Shown here: one piece after another, positions 28,736-44,765 of the stretch
How the letters are laid out: every line of letters starts with the position of its first letter
Position numbering within the stretch: position 1 is the stretch's first letter
Origin: Apus apus
Taxonomy: Eukaryota; Chordata; Aves; Apodiformes; Apodidae
Assembly (NCBI RefSeq): GCF_020740795.1
Contig: NC_067304.1
Span: 4,764,056 to 4,828,055 of the forward strand
Reading direction: 5' to 3'
DNA length: 64,000 nt
Program-made: the position numbers and the translations under genes
The notes under the pieces: model-generated
What the model saw: only the letters and a program-made list of their open reading frames with translations
Told to the model about the DNA's origin: nothing
Databases searched by the model: none

Positions 28736-28778
28736 GGGGGGTCCCGGGGGGTCCCGGGGGGTCCCGGGGGTCGGGGCA
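28736..28778 (+). repeat. G-rich decamer repeat, quadruplex-prone
   Basis: Repeated GTCCCGGGGG units (three copies from 28741) preceded by CTGGGGG and followed by TCGGGG give at least five G-tracts of four or more with loops of 1-5 nt. This meets the usual pattern for an intramolecular G-quadruplex on the plus strand. Confidence 0.7.
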
Positions 28779-28930
28779 GGGCCTCGGGATTCAGGCAGGG
28801 CTTGGGGGAGAGGAATTCTGGCCGTGCTGGAGGCTGGGGTGGGTCAGGCAGTGCTGGAGGTCTGGGAACGCCCGCGGACTGTCATTGCCGGGCGGGACTG
28901 ACCGGGCTGGAGCTGCTGGGCAGGGGAGAG

Positions 28931-29024
28931 CCCCCCCCTGCATCCCCCCTGCATCCCCCCTGCATCCCCCCTGCATCCCCCCTGCATCCCCCCTGCATCC
29001 CCCCTGCATCCCCCCTGCATCCCC
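28931..29024. repeat. 11-bp CATCCCCCCTG tandem array
   Basis: About eight almost perfect head-to-tail copies of CATCCCCCCTG, each with a six-C tract. The regular C-tracts could form an i-motif on the plus strand and a G-quadruplex on the minus strand. The translated frames across it are low-complexity and not believed to be coding. Confidence 0.9.
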
Positions 29025-29160
29025 TCCTCTGCCCCGGGGGTCTCTCTGGCTTCCCCCCAAGGGGCAGGGAGTTGCCCCTCCCCGCCCGGCTGCAGGCGGA
29101 TGCTGGGAATGGGTTTTGCAGTCTCTGGAGGTGCTGGGGTGAGCCTGGGGGGCCTGGGGA

Positions 29161-29180
29161 GGGGGGGGGGGGGGGGGGGG
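29161..29180 (+). repeat. G20 homopolymer
   Basis: Uninterrupted run of 20 G, preceded by GGGGA. Exact length is unreliable in most sequencing chemistries. Confidence 0.85.
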
Positions 29181-32100
29181 CAGGTTTCTCCCTTCCAGGC
29201 TGCGCAGCCCCAGGGACCCACCGGAGCGGGCGGGGCTGCGGTCCCAGCTTTTCAGGAGAGATTCCAGTCGCATCCTCCCAAACATCCCACCCGCGGGGCC
29301 AAGGAGCCGGTGCCACCGTGTCCGTGCTTGGACAGGGCTCAGTGACTGCCCCTCCTGACAAACCCGGCGGGCAGCGCGTGGCCAGGCCGGCTGTGAGCTG
29401 TTTGCTTGATTGTTTTTCTCCAGTATCTGTATCGCTTGAGCCACTTCGCGTCGTTCCGGGGAAGGGGTGGCAGCTTTTTCCTCTTTTGGGCCACATGTGA
29501 AGCTGTGCCACGAGCTGATGTTGGCATTGCTTGTACCCAGCTCCCCTGATGCTGCTGCTCGAGACGTTTGCTCCTGCTCCACTGGTCAGATATCACGTGC
29601 CCACCAAAGTATGTCTGATGCCACCAGGGTCAGGATTTCTGGATAGCTAAGGCTTGCCAAGCAGAGTTGCTGCCATTGCTTTCCCTCTAGTTAATTTCGG
29701 GCCAAATCCCCTCTAAATGAGGCAGAGGCCTTTGCCCCCAGGATGCTTGCCATGACATTCTTTTGGTTACAGCTGAACATCTTGGAACTGGTTGGGAAAT
29801 TTTCACGGGTTTAAAAGGAGAGATTTGGTTGAGATTGTTTTACTTGGTTTTGCACATGTGAAATGTCTGGATTTTTCCTCCTGTCTGGCAGGAGAGTTGC
29901 ATTTAGAGAACGTTCATACACCAATCTTGCTGACTTCCCTCAAGCTGTTTTTATTCCTACCACTATCCATATATTGCTGCTTTTTTTTTTTTCCCCCTGT
30001 TCAGACTAAGACAAGAATAATCTCTTACAGCTTCAGGCTGGGAGGGGAATGATCAGGGTGATTTTTGTGGCTCGCTGGGCAGATGAGATGCAGAGGTGCT
30101 GATGTGCACATTAACCAGGCCCTACACGGTGCCAAGTTGATTTTCCTCTCTTTGCCTTTCTCTGAAGCTTCTGACACAGCTCGTGGCTCCGGGAGGACAC
30201 AGCAATGGGAACAGGGATACAAGCAACACTTCTTTGGAGTCCCAGAGCAGTGTTTCCTACCCCTGCTGAGTGCCTTGAGGGAGACTCCAGGCTTGTCTCT
30301 GCATCTTGCAAAACTGATTTGGCATTCTTAGGAGAGCTGATATTTTTGGCTGGTTGGAGCTTCTGATAAATGTTGGCACATCTGATTTATCATCTGACTC
30401 CGTTCCCAAGGAGACCACATATGTAGCAGCCTGAGATAAGTGGCTTATAACCTAAAGGTGAATGCCTTAAAATCCCAGTGTCCCTTTCCCCCCTTCCATT
30501 GCTAGTGAGCTCTTGCTTTGTCCCTCTCTCTTTATTTCACTCTGTTATCAGAGAGTTAAATACTTTGTGTTGTGTCGAGGAACTTTTCTGTCTTTACAAT
30601 TGGCTGAAGTTATAAATTCAGCTGGATTTCCTCTTATCACTCTTCATTCCAATTTGCTGCCCACAATGCCTGTGTTTGTTATTCTGTGGCCATGCAGGGA
30701 CCAGAGCTGGAAGACCCCCAGCTCACCATGGAGTGTGCACACACCTCCATTTGCTGCACAACCCCTGTCCCCAGCCCTGCTCCAGCCTCCTACTGCCTTG
30801 GTTAGAAGGAAGAGCAGTTGTCCTGCTCTGGCTGTGGTTCTCCACCAGCTGGGAAAGACAATTAATGTGTGGGGCACCATTTGTGATGGTGGGGATATCA
30901 TGATGATGCTTTTCCAGCAGTAACTTCAGCAGGATGCAGAGCTGTGTGACTTCAGCAATGGGGGGGCTGTCACCTCCAGGGTCCATCAACACCAGGAGAA
31001 CACTGAAAAGGTGGATGTTGGGTTCAGTTTGGTATCTGCAAGGGCTGAGAAATGGGAGGACAACAGTCTGGCAGCAATTTACACCAGGAAAAAAAAAAAA
31101 AGCCAGTTGGTCAAACATGAAATAGTTACTGGTTTGTGTTTAAAAGTGGAAAGAGGAAGGAATTGGATTCTCTGTTTTAAGAAATAAATTTGGAAGGTAG
31201 TGGGGGAGGCAGAAGTGCTCCTGCTTGGCTTAGAAAATTCTCAAGATCTGTCCCTAGAGCTCTGGAAGCACAGGACAGCTGCCTGGTGAGACCCAGGCTG
31301 GTCTTGAGTCAGAGGGCCCAGGCCTCTCCCCCAGCACAGCACCAGGGCCATCGCTGGATGGCACAGACGTGCTCTCTGCCTCAGCTTGGCGTGCCCAGAC
31401 ATTGCTTCCTGCAGAGCCAGCCTCCCCACCTCTCCAGAAAGGGTGAGTCTTGTCAACTTTTTATACACCTTTTTTTTTCCCCTGAGCACATTCCAGCTGG
31501 TGCAGCACCTGGGGTCAATTTGCAAAGGTGTGCACAGACCTTGCAGGCTCGATGGATTCGCCTGACTAAACCTGTCCCTGCTGCTTTCCCTCCCACTGCT
31601 TCGTTACACCCCTCAGAGGCCACGTCCTGTAAACAGCAGGAGCAGAAGAAACAGGACTGTTCTTGATGTTGGTCTGTGTCCTGGCCAGGAGCAGCCCCAG
31701 CCCAGCTGGAGCAGTGCTGGTGTTCTGGGGTGCAGCATCACAGGGAGTGTCCTGGGTTGGCTTGGTCTGTCCATGGCCACCCTGACCCCACCAGCCCTCC
31801 TCTGAGATGCAGAGCCCTGGGTCAGGGGTGATCCCTCCAGGAGGGTGTTCTCCTTTCTCCTTCCAGCAGTGGCCAGACTGTCCACACTCTGTGCAGTTGT
31901 TGGCTGAAGGGATGCTTCTCCTCAGATCTAATGAGGTAGAGGTTGGACTTAGAAGCAAGTCCTCTGGCATCATTTGTGAGTTCCCAGCACTGGTTTTGTA
32001 ACCAAGTCAGCAAAAGGAAGGTCCCAGTTTCCTGAATATTTTTTTTTTTTTCTTCCTCCCATCATCCTGTGTGTAGGAAATACTAACACAATGAAATAGT

Positions 32101-35100
32101 GATTTAACCACAACTGTGACTGCTGTGGCCAGGGAAGGTAGAACTTAAGAAACAAGTCACTGAGGCTGTGCTGTGGCATCAAAGCCTGCCTTGGTGTGGA
32201 GTTCCTGCTCTTCAAAATGCCTGGTTTTCAGCCAAGACACCCTGGGTTGGTGCCTCTTCTCCCAGGGTCATTTGCAACCCAAGCTTGTTTTGAAGGAGTA
32301 AACGGGGCCAGTGTGAGATTTGTGGGGGAGAGGTAAGTGACAAAGAGGGAACCAGTTCTTTTTCTAGCAGAGAGGATTTTCAGACCATAATTAATGTCTT
32401 CTCCACGCATGTATGTGCATGCACACACCCAAAGAGAGCTGCCTTTGATCTCTGCAGGGAGGCTGGGGAGAATATGGAGCCTATAAAATCAAACTTATTA
32501 TTAGGGACATGGGGATAACTGCACTGCCTGCCCTTGGGCCTTGGAAAACGGCAGCCCTGGATCCACCTGGCATCTCCTGCTCACCAGTGGAGTGTAGGAT
32601 GAGATGTGGCTGCTCTAAATACACCAGCAAGGCACTGGGCTGGGAAAGCAGCTCTGCTTTGTTGTCAGGCTGGCAATGTACACTGCAATTAATGCCAAAG
32701 CCATCAGTGCCAGGTTGAACCCCCTGGCAGGAGCAAGAAGAGGCTCAAGAGCTGCAGGAAGAGTGGCAGGTTGTTATCCAAGTGGCTGCCACTGCCCAAA
32801 AGCTGCCTGCTATTAAGTCCTCTGATTTTTTGTGGCTGATTTAACAGGAGATGCTGCTCAATTTGCTGAGAATCTTCCAGCGTAGTGGCACAAAGGTGAG
32901 GAGCAATTCAGATTCATGTGTTATCACTGTAATGTTTGTATTAAATCAGAGGCAGGATCCAGTTAATGAGGTAAAAGGTTTCTTATAATAGCCAGTGCCA
33001 GGTGCTTTAAGCAGTTTTAGAATTTTGATTTCCCAGAAGAGCTGGAGTGAAAAAAATGGCCATATTCTGCTGAATATATATTTCTTGACACTTATGAATG
33101 CTGCCTTCTGGTAGCAGATGAGATGAGAAAGAAATGTATTTATCTGAATTTTCACTTCTAAGCCACAAAGAAAGTAATTTGGACTTTGGGTAAAATTTGA
33201 AGCAGGATAAAATTAACTTCCAACCTGGTGTCCAATGAAAAGCCAAGTGACACTGTGGAAAGTCTTGTGATGGGCCTTTGCACAAGAGCAGATTGCTTTA
33301 ATTTTTTCCAAACATTTTAGGCTCTCATTAACATCTGAGTGGGTGCTTGGGCAAATCTGCAGCAGCTTTCACAATCTGACCTCAAATGGGACCTTAGGTT
33401 ATTCCATCTGTATTTTTAAGCAAATAATTCTCTGGTTGTGTTGGCTTCATCGACCACTGTGCAAGGAAACTGTTACGGCTTTGGTTTTCTGGTGGTCTAA
33501 ACCAATTTACTTCTCTGTTCACTTAGTGATGAATCAAGAGAATAAGGGAATCAAAGCGAGTGGCTCTAAAGGGGTTTAAAAATTCTGTAGTTGAAAAGGT
33601 CTAGATTTTGTGTCTAGCACAATCACCTAACGTCGTTTTGCTTGAATACATGGGTTTTGAAGGTGCATTCTTAGTCCTGTTTTGGGTGTAGATCCTATCT
33701 ATGCTGGTCTTCAAATGTTTTCAGGTCTCTGTCTTCACACAGATTGTTTTTAATTTAGGTCAAAGTCAGCTTGCAGCTCTGGGGGCAGGACTGGCACTCG
33801 TCACATCCAAAGCAGCTTCCTGCACTTCATTTTGCAGCTCTTCCATTGCCAAAGTCTCTTGAAAAAGCCTTCAGGGTAAGTTCTGTCATCAGAAATAACA
33901 GCCCAGATCCACTCGTGTTGAAGCTTTGCTAGTCTCAGGATGAAGTACATACTTTTAAAAATGAAGACAGAGGAATTGATAGTAAGAGAACAGTTACTGG
34001 CAAAGCCCCCAGGTGTGGACAAAGGGCGTGTGAGCTTTGTATCCCTGTTTTCCCCTTGTCTTTTAGTCCTGAAACTCCAGTGCTTATCTGAGCAGCCTCT
34101 TGCTGGAGTGTGGCCTTGGCTCAGAGGGACACGCAGGCGACAGGAAGAGGCAAAATCAGATTCATATTTAAAAAAAATTAATCCTTATTAGCTTGCTTTT
34201 GGGTCTGGAACTGTCAGAAGTGCCTGGTGGTCACAGGACCAGTTTCTCACTGATTTTATGTTCCCATATATGTTAGAATGAGGGTCCCAGACACCTGCAT
34301 TTCCAGCATTGCCTCTCCGATAGTGGAAATTTCCTATTCCAACCCAGGCCATATGCTGGAGTGGGATGAACTAATAAGCTTCTGCCACGGCACAGCAGGG
34401 AAGGATCCCAGCGCGGCTGCAGTTACGTCGGAGCGATGCTGGGTTCTTTGTAATTAGCACTTTCCTCCAGGAAACAAGTGCAGCCAGAGAAATGCAAAAG
34501 ATCAAATCTTTTTGATCAGCCTTGCTTTCTGACTGCCTGCACGAGTGTCTACACACGTTGACATGCAGATGGCAGTGCCTGGGAGTGCTATGGTGCTAAT
34601 TTCCCTGGTGTGGCATTACCCAGAGACATCAAGCTGTCAGCATTCAGATGGCAGAGGAAGTGAAGCACCAGAGATTTTGTTTGGCTTCTATCTGACCAGC
34701 TCTGTTCCCCCTTGTTGTTTTATCTCTCCCATTGCTGTCCCAAACGGGGGGCATGATCTCTAATGAGAAACCAATAGGGTGCAGACCCACTTTGTTAAGC
34801 TTGTGTCACACGTGCAAGATGACATGAGACGCTGCAGACAGCAGAGCAGCTAAAATGCCCCCCTGGCTAATAGCAGCTTGGAAATGCTGAGAACAGCATA
34901 GCTGGTATTTGCTGATGAGAAGAGAGAATTTTGGGTGGTGCCTCAACAACTTGGAGTTAATTTCACAGATGTTCAAGGCAGGTGTCCTGCTGCTGTCTCT
35001 TGTCATTCTTGTGTACTGCACAAATGGGAGAGGATTTCTCTCAGGTCTATGAATGCTCCATCTGTACAGGATTGGAACAACCTGTTTTCTGTGCAGGCTT

Positions 35101-38100
35101 TTTGTGAGGGTTTGGCCAGAGGCTGTATCTGCTTTGTGTGCCAAAGCAAGAGAGAAACCAAGTCATGCAGGAGAGATTCAGAAACACTGGCCTGGAGAAG
35201 GATCCTTGCTTCAAGTGTGAGATGATGGGGGACGTCTGCTGGAGGGGCTGAGTCTGTTCCTAGACTGGCAAATGCCTGTTGGGATGGGGAAAAGTGATCC
35301 ACAGCTGCAGGGACAGGCACGGCTCAGGTCTCTGTTGGAGCCTTGGAACTAAGGAGTCTCCTCTCTGGACTCGCACAGTTTGGGCTTTACCTTTGCTCTC
35401 TGGCAGAGCCAGCGGGGCTGTTCCCCTCTGTCCCCTGCCTGATTTATTCACAGGGTCAGTCCGAGTCCAGGCGTCAGTGCCCACGCGGTTCCTTGCACAA
35501 CAGGCACCCTCAGTTGTCACCCTCCACCAGCCTGGGGACACTCCCTCAGTCCAAACACCAGCACACAAAGGCTGTTGACATGGGCTGTGAGCTGCTCCTC
35601 GGGGTGCCCGCTCAGAAGCCACACAGACTGCAAACCCAATAAAATATGGAACCATGACCTCTCACGCCAAAGTAATTGGGTGATTTATAACACTTGATGT
35701 TTGACTTGACTTCAGAAAGCACAGCAGCTGGGGTGTGCCAGAGAGAAGAGCAGAAAATGAGAGAGAGTGCAGTAATTTCTGTCTCTTATCTTAGGACTTG
35801 TTCTCAGGTTCAAATCCTGGGACTCCAGGCTCTGTCCTAGGAGAGGTGACCCACCTGTCATCTGGTCCAGGGTGGATGAGCTGCATTCCAGGCTGTGTAA
35901 GTGGCTTTCAAGTTGAACCTCCCTTGATAATCAACATATCGGTGTGTGCTGATAGAGATCACCCAGTGCAGTTTGCTCCAGCCCCGTGCTCACCCTGGTC
36001 CTTGCAGCACTGCCTGCCTGGCAGCTGCTCTGCATCCTGCAGCTGCAATTCCACAGGAAAGGGATTCTTAACTCTTTGTCATGGTAAAGCACTTTGGGAT
36101 GGATGGTGCTGCATCAATGTACGATCATGATTGGGCATTAATCTGTGCTAAGTAATGAAGGATATTTAAATGTGCTTTTCCTAGTAAGTCTTATTTAATG
36201 CGAAGGGCAATCAATTTATCACTGTCTTGCAATGACTTTCTCCTACCCACCCAGCTGCTGTTGTGCATTGCAGATGATGCATTGCAGGAGAGAAAATGGT
36301 TGACCATTGATGACGGCCTGATTCCACAGGCCCCTGTGGTTTAAATATCAAATCAAAGTGATTTATCCTCAGTGGCTTTTGGAATTCTGCTTTCAAATGT
36401 TTTCACCCAAACAAGTCTGTGACCCTGAACCTACAAGTCTAGGTTGCACAGTCCCTTGTGGCTGCAGAGCTGCTGGAACGGGCCCAGGACCTGGTGTGAC
36501 CACCAGGCTTCGTGGCAGCTGCAGCACCAGGGACACTGGCAGTGCCAAGAGACTTGGGAAGTCTTGTGGAAGCACTGACTGAATCTGAAATCTAAGGCCT
36601 TTTGCCTGGTGCTCAGTCCCTTCTGAATAAAACCAGATCCCATTAGAGGTGCTAGAGTTCTTCAATTGATTGCCTTGTGCACCTTAATGAGCAGAAGAGA
36701 CAGGCTTTAGGACGGGGCTCTTGTTTTCCAGCTTTGTGCTCTGCTTTTGGTTTCAATGCACAGCAAAGGTCCTGTAAAATTTCACTGTAAAATCCTTACT
36801 GGAGACTCCAACAGCTGCCCAGCTTTTCTGTCAGGCTTAGCATAGATCTGTTGGAAGCTGAATCCTACTGATCCACTCCTTCTGAAGTTGTCTGTCTCCA
36901 TCTTCAGCATTATTACACCCAATGCCTTGCAACCCTCACCTTCCAGATGATCCACAATGGATTCCAGGGTTGTGCTTGTACCTTCTATGTTGAAGAGTAT
37001 GGAGAGCACAAAAAACCCCATAGAGACCTGAGCTGTTTTATTTCAAACAAAGCTTTGGGTGGGGTGAAGAACCTGGGAGCATTATCTAGTGGGAGGTGTC
37101 CCTGTCTGTGCTGGGGGGTTGGAACTAGATGATTGTAAAGATCCCTTCCAACTCAAACCATTGTGTGATTGTATGAAATATTGATCTGGTTTTATGCCAA
37201 CTGTTTAGTGTTAGATAGATTTATCAGCCTGGGAAGTATTTCCCTGCACAGGGTGATCCTTGGAAACTTAACCCAAAACATTAGGGCCCCATGAATAGGG
37301 AGCAGAGGCTTTACCACAGACTGCTTAGTCAGTTCTCTTTAATTTCAGATATCTAGGGCTTCTCTGCTTTCTGTGATTAGTTTGTTTGGTAACATTCATG
37401 CCAGCTGGAGCAACAGATGATGTTTGTTTACCATGTATATTATACATACAACTTCTTTATCCTCAGAAAGAAAGAACTGAACTTGCTTAGAAGTTGGCTC
37501 ATGTTTAATTTCAAGCTTCTGGAGGTGAACTCGCTCCAACAGGCCTGTGCAATTAAAGCAGCTCCTAGTAGAACTTCCAGTTCTAGGTGTATGAGCAAAC
37601 AGGGAGCAAAACCAGAATTATTGACTCGATGGGAAGAAATTCTAGTCCTGTGGGAGAACAGCCCTGCAGTCAGCTCTGCCACTGCCCCAGAGCTGGCTCA
37701 GAATTGCAAAGGCTATAAATGGTAAGTGTTGAATTTGCCACAAAGCAGAATTTTATTATTGGGAATTTTATTTGAACTATTGTGCTACTTAAAACCAATC
37801 AGGTGTATTTTTAGCTCGCGATTTCTGTTGGAAAACCTTTGTGGGAGATGTCTCCTTACCAGCTGAATGCTGTAGTCACAACTTGATCAGTCATGCAGTG
37901 TAGGAAACTAGCAAAAAAATGGGATGCTGTGTTACAGAAGAGTTAACTGACTAAACACCGTTAAGACTGAGAAACTGTCAGCCTAAAAAGGAGGTGATTT
38001 TCCTGTGGTCTCTCAAACAAAATTATAGAAGTTAGAACCTAATTATTCAACTAGTTTAATACAAGTAAAAGATGCTATTTCATTGTTCTGGTTATCTAGT

Positions 38101-38777
38101 ATCATTACACATCCACATTAATTACAGCCCAGAAGACTCTGCAATCCAAAACTCATATTTAATGAGCAGACAGAACATAGGAAGCCAAAACAAGACACAC
38201 ATGGACACATAAATACACCAATATACATTTAAACAATGGAGAAGAGGTAGAACTGTTAATTAAGAAATACATAACATGCAGTAAGAACACCAAGACAACT
38301 CAGATCTGCCTTCACTGCACCTCTGCCACGTACCACACGAGGCTGCAGAAGGATTTATTCAGCATCAAACCAAATTTTAAGAAGTACTTTTGTTTCTCTT
38401 CTATGATTGTACCTTGGATTTTCTACAAGTGATCCTTCGGGTGAGTAGCTGAAGGGGGCAGTGTTTAGTTCATAAGTTAAGAACTGTGGCTGGAACTACT
38501 GGGATAAGGAGCTTTGAAGTCATCATTTCTTCCAGGAACCGGACGGTCTGCACGCCCCAGGATGCAAGGGTAGGCATGAACAGCAAATATTGAACCTGAT
38601 TGCTTCTTTCTTTCTCTAAAAAAGACCCAGTCAGGTGACTGAGTTCTGTCTTGGAGGGATGTCTACCCTATAAGGAGAAAAAAATAACACACAAAACTAG
38701 AAGGATTTCATTGCTGGCCTTAAGAAAAACTCCAGTGTAATCTGGATGTTCTGTGAGCCATTAAAGAACTGCTGTAT
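29181..38777. other. Gene-poor stretch between orphan CpG island and FAM72A
   Basis: About 9.6 kb without a recognisable exon, followed by the 3' end of FAM72A. Apart from one CR1 tail (37,071-37,175) and short homopolymers (T-runs near 29,982, 31,471 and 32,041; A-run near 31,091) it reads as unique AT-richer DNA. Confidence 0.5.
37071..37175 (+). mobile_element. CR1 LINE 3' tail fragment
   Basis: About 105 bp resembling the last part of CR1: ATCTAGTGGGAGGTGTCCCT, then GGGGGGTTGGAACTAGATGA, then TCCCTTCCAACTCAAACCAT, ending in degenerate octamers (TTGTGTGATTGTATG). Plus orientation, strongly 5'-truncated. Confidence 0.85.
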
Positions 38778-38783
38778 TTTATT
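38778..38783 (-). terminator. FAM72A: Candidate poly(A) signal of FAM72A
   Basis: TTTATT on the plus strand reads AATAAA on the FAM72A strand, about 660 nt past the stop codon. ATTAAA-type variants occur further on (about 38,158). Which one is used cannot be told from the sequence. Confidence 0.35.
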
Positions 38784-39439
38784 GGGGGGGGGGGAAATGA
38801 GCTTGATCTCCACAGAAATATGATCCTGTAAGTGCTGAAAGATGGAGATGGGAAGACTCTGCTCCACAGTCAGGAGCATCCCAGTATGTCTCAGATGCCC
38901 AAACAGCTAAAGAGCAGGAGAGCCAGATGCTAGAGCCAAACCTCCAGTACTTCAAGCCACTTGTTTAGCAACTCTGTGTACTCAGAGTAGAAGTTCCAGG
39001 TCCATGTGACCACAAAAGCAGTTATTCTAGAACTTCCTCACCCAGCCTAACTGCTTCTTCAGATTTTTAAGAAACTGGCAGCAACTGAGACTGCTCTGTG
39101 AATACTGTTTGAGGAACGAAGATAAGATGCAGTTAAAGAAGGATTATCAACTGTTGAGACTTAAATGGAAAACCAAAACAGACCTAGACCTCAGTAAATG
39201 CACCTTCCAACTGCATTTCCAGGTCTAACCAAGGCATGTCTCCAGCCAGATTTAATAGTCCAGGGAAGGTTACAATGAAAGAGAAAGATGATACATTCCT
39301 TTTTTTAAGGACTGTTTTCCAGATTTCTTGGTTTTCTGCATTGTTTAAGCTCTGGGCCAGCAGGGAAAAAAAAATAATCCAAAGCAAACAGCAAGGCAAT
39401 GATTCTGGGAAAGATCCTGGATTATTCTGTTGGTAACAC

Positions 39440-42821
<3,382 letters not shown>

Positions 42822-42825
42822 TCAG

Positions 42826-43208
42826 TTTGAATTCCCAGCCTCACCTTCCCATTGGGCACGTCAGGCCACGCCCTCCGGATCTGATTGGTGAAGAGCTCGG
42901 GGGCGGGACCCAGCCTCTCCTCGCAGGCCATTGGAGGAGACGGGTGGTACCACCCCTACCGCGCGGTCATTGGTGGAAGGGCACGCCCTGCCTTGCTCCC
43001 GTTGGTCCTGCCGGCGGGTCATTAGCATGACTCGCCCCGCCCCTCCGCAGTCCTTGGGGCGGAGGCTCCGGCGCTCCGCCCACCCCGCCCTGGGGGGCGG
43101 CGCTACCAGTGCCAGGCGGCGGGAAAGGGGGCGGGCCCAGCTGGGAGACGAAGCCTTCTGATTGGCCGAAGACCCCGTCGCTCTTGCCCTGTGCGCTTCG
43201 CCGATTGG
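42826..43208 (-). promoter_or_regulatory. FAM72A: CCAAT-box array with CHR-like element, FAM72A promoter
   Basis: Six ATTGG pentamers on the plus strand (starting 42851, 42884, 42930, 42969, 43161, 43204) are CCAAT boxes reading in the FAM72A direction. The first four are spaced 33, 46 and 39 bp. TTTGAA, the CHR consensus, lies at 42826-42831, about 70 bp upstream of the start codon and 20 bp from the first CCAAT. NF-Y sites upstream of a CHR bound by the MuvB/B-MYB/FOXM1 or DREAM complexes are the known layout of G2/M genes. The motifs are visible; binding and cell-cycle control are inferred. Confidence 0.6.
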
Positions 43209-44765
43209 CCGGCGCGGGCGGCGGGGCGGGGCGGCGGCGGGGCGCCGAGGGGCACGGGGTGGCGGGCGCCAGCGGCCGGAGGACGCCCGGGCTGCGGGAG
43301 GCGGCTCCGCAGCGCCCAGGTAACCGCTCCGCCCGGCCCCTCTGCTCCCCCGCCGGCCCGCCGGGGCTGCCCCCGCCGGCCGGCCCCGCGGCGCGGCCCT
43401 GAGGCGGGGCGCGGAGCCGTGTCCCTCAGCCCCGGGACCCCCCCCACGCTTCCTCTCCCCGCCGCCCTCATTGTTCTTCCCGGGCGGGATGCGGATCCGG
43501 CGGGTGCCGTGTTTATTTATTTCTTCCTCTCGGACGCGCATCTTCTGTAGGGGCTGCCCGGGGGCTGCAGCCGCGCCCTCTCCCCACCCCGTGAAAAAAG
43601 AGGGGGGTGGGGGAGAAGAGAGGAAAAATTAATAATAATGAAAAAGGGACACGAGAAAAGTTGTGTCCCGCTGTCCCTCTGCCGACAGGCTCGCGGCTGC
43701 CCCGCACGCCCGGGCTGCGGTAACCCGGGCACTGACCCCCGCCCCGCGCCGAGGGCTGCCGTGAAAAAAAAAAAAAAAACCCTTAAATAGCCCCAAAACC
43801 CTGGAGCTGCTGAAGGAAAAGCTGCGGAGGGAGCCGCTCCGGTGTGGCCGGGGCTCGGCTCCCGCTTCCCGGCGTGGCTGCGGTTCGGGCTGCGCGTCCC
43901 GGCCCGGGATGCTGCAGCCTGGCCGGGCTCCCTCCCGCCTGCTCCTTCCCTCCCTCCCTCCCTCCCGCTCCCCCGGGACCCGCTCCCCCGGGAGGCGTTT
44001 CCCCCGCTTCCCTGCCCGCTCAGCTTTCCTCGCCTCCCTCCCGCTGCTCCCGACAGGACACTCGGGCCGTTCGATCTCCCTGACAGGGCAGCGATTCTTC
44101 CCATCGCGGGTTTTGGCTGCGCATCCCGCGCCTGCCGCCTGCGAGCTGCGATTTCCTAAACCCATCTCTTATTTTTTTTTTTTCTTTCTTATTTTCTTTT
44201 CTTCCCCCCCCCCTTTCTCCTCTGGCAGGCACACCGCGGGGCGCTCCCGTCGGGGGTTCGGTTTTTTTTGCATCATCTCCGAGCCCGTTGACGAAAAACA
44301 ACAGCATCGATAAATAATAACAATAAAAAAAAAAGGCAACCCAAGGAGCCCCCCACAAAACATGTTGTGCGGAAGGACTTGCACTGCCTGGCTGCGCTGG
44401 TAGCGTTAGCGCTCAGGAAGAGCCTCGGGAGCTGCAGGATCTCGCTCGTCTGATGCTGCTGCTCAAGGTTTTGCTGCAGGGAGGCAAAACTGCCGCCTCC
44501 TCCACCCGCTGACCTCTCCACATCTGCATTTTGCTGCTGCTGCGCTTCGTCTCACCCCCTCTCTCCATGGACTGACTGTATATTTTTTTTTTTTTTTTGC
44601 CCCCCTTTTTTTTTTTTTGCCCTTTTCTTTTTTTGTGTGTGTGCCGGGGGAGGGGGGTGGGGGGGGTGGGGTGGGGAGGGAGGACGAGCGGAAAATCGAG
44701 GCATCGCCTTGAGAAGGAGCAGCGTTCCCTTCCCAGCTTGTGTGCTGCTGGATCTGTTTGGAGGT

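Larger units (their letters stand above)
28440..28900. other. Orphan CpG island
   Basis: Sharp rise in G+C and CpG density (runs such as GCGCGGGGCCGCGCGC, and CGCGCGCCGCC) within AT-richer gene-free DNA, more than 10 kb from the AVPR1B start and 14 kb from the FAM72A start. Open frames here (for example plus strand from 28,670) are composition artefacts with no recognisable domain. It could be the promoter of an unannotated transcript, a remote enhancer, or only a GC-rich repeat nest. Confidence 0.55.

Noticed and set aside
28670-29500. Long plus-strand open frame (276 codons) and overlapping minus-strand frames in the orphan CpG island
   Set aside because: Low-complexity Gly/Arg/Pro composition, driven by GC content and the 11-bp array. 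Open on several frames at once, with no domain recognised.
30431-30450. GATA motif (AGATAAG) as a possible erythroid enhancer for RHEX
   Set aside because: A single short motif 17 kb away with AVPR1B in between; expected by chance at this frequency.
43517-44165. Long open frames on both strands in the FAM72A/SRGAP2 island
   Set aside because: CpG-rich DNA lacks stop codons, the residues are low-complexity, and there is no splice or family support.
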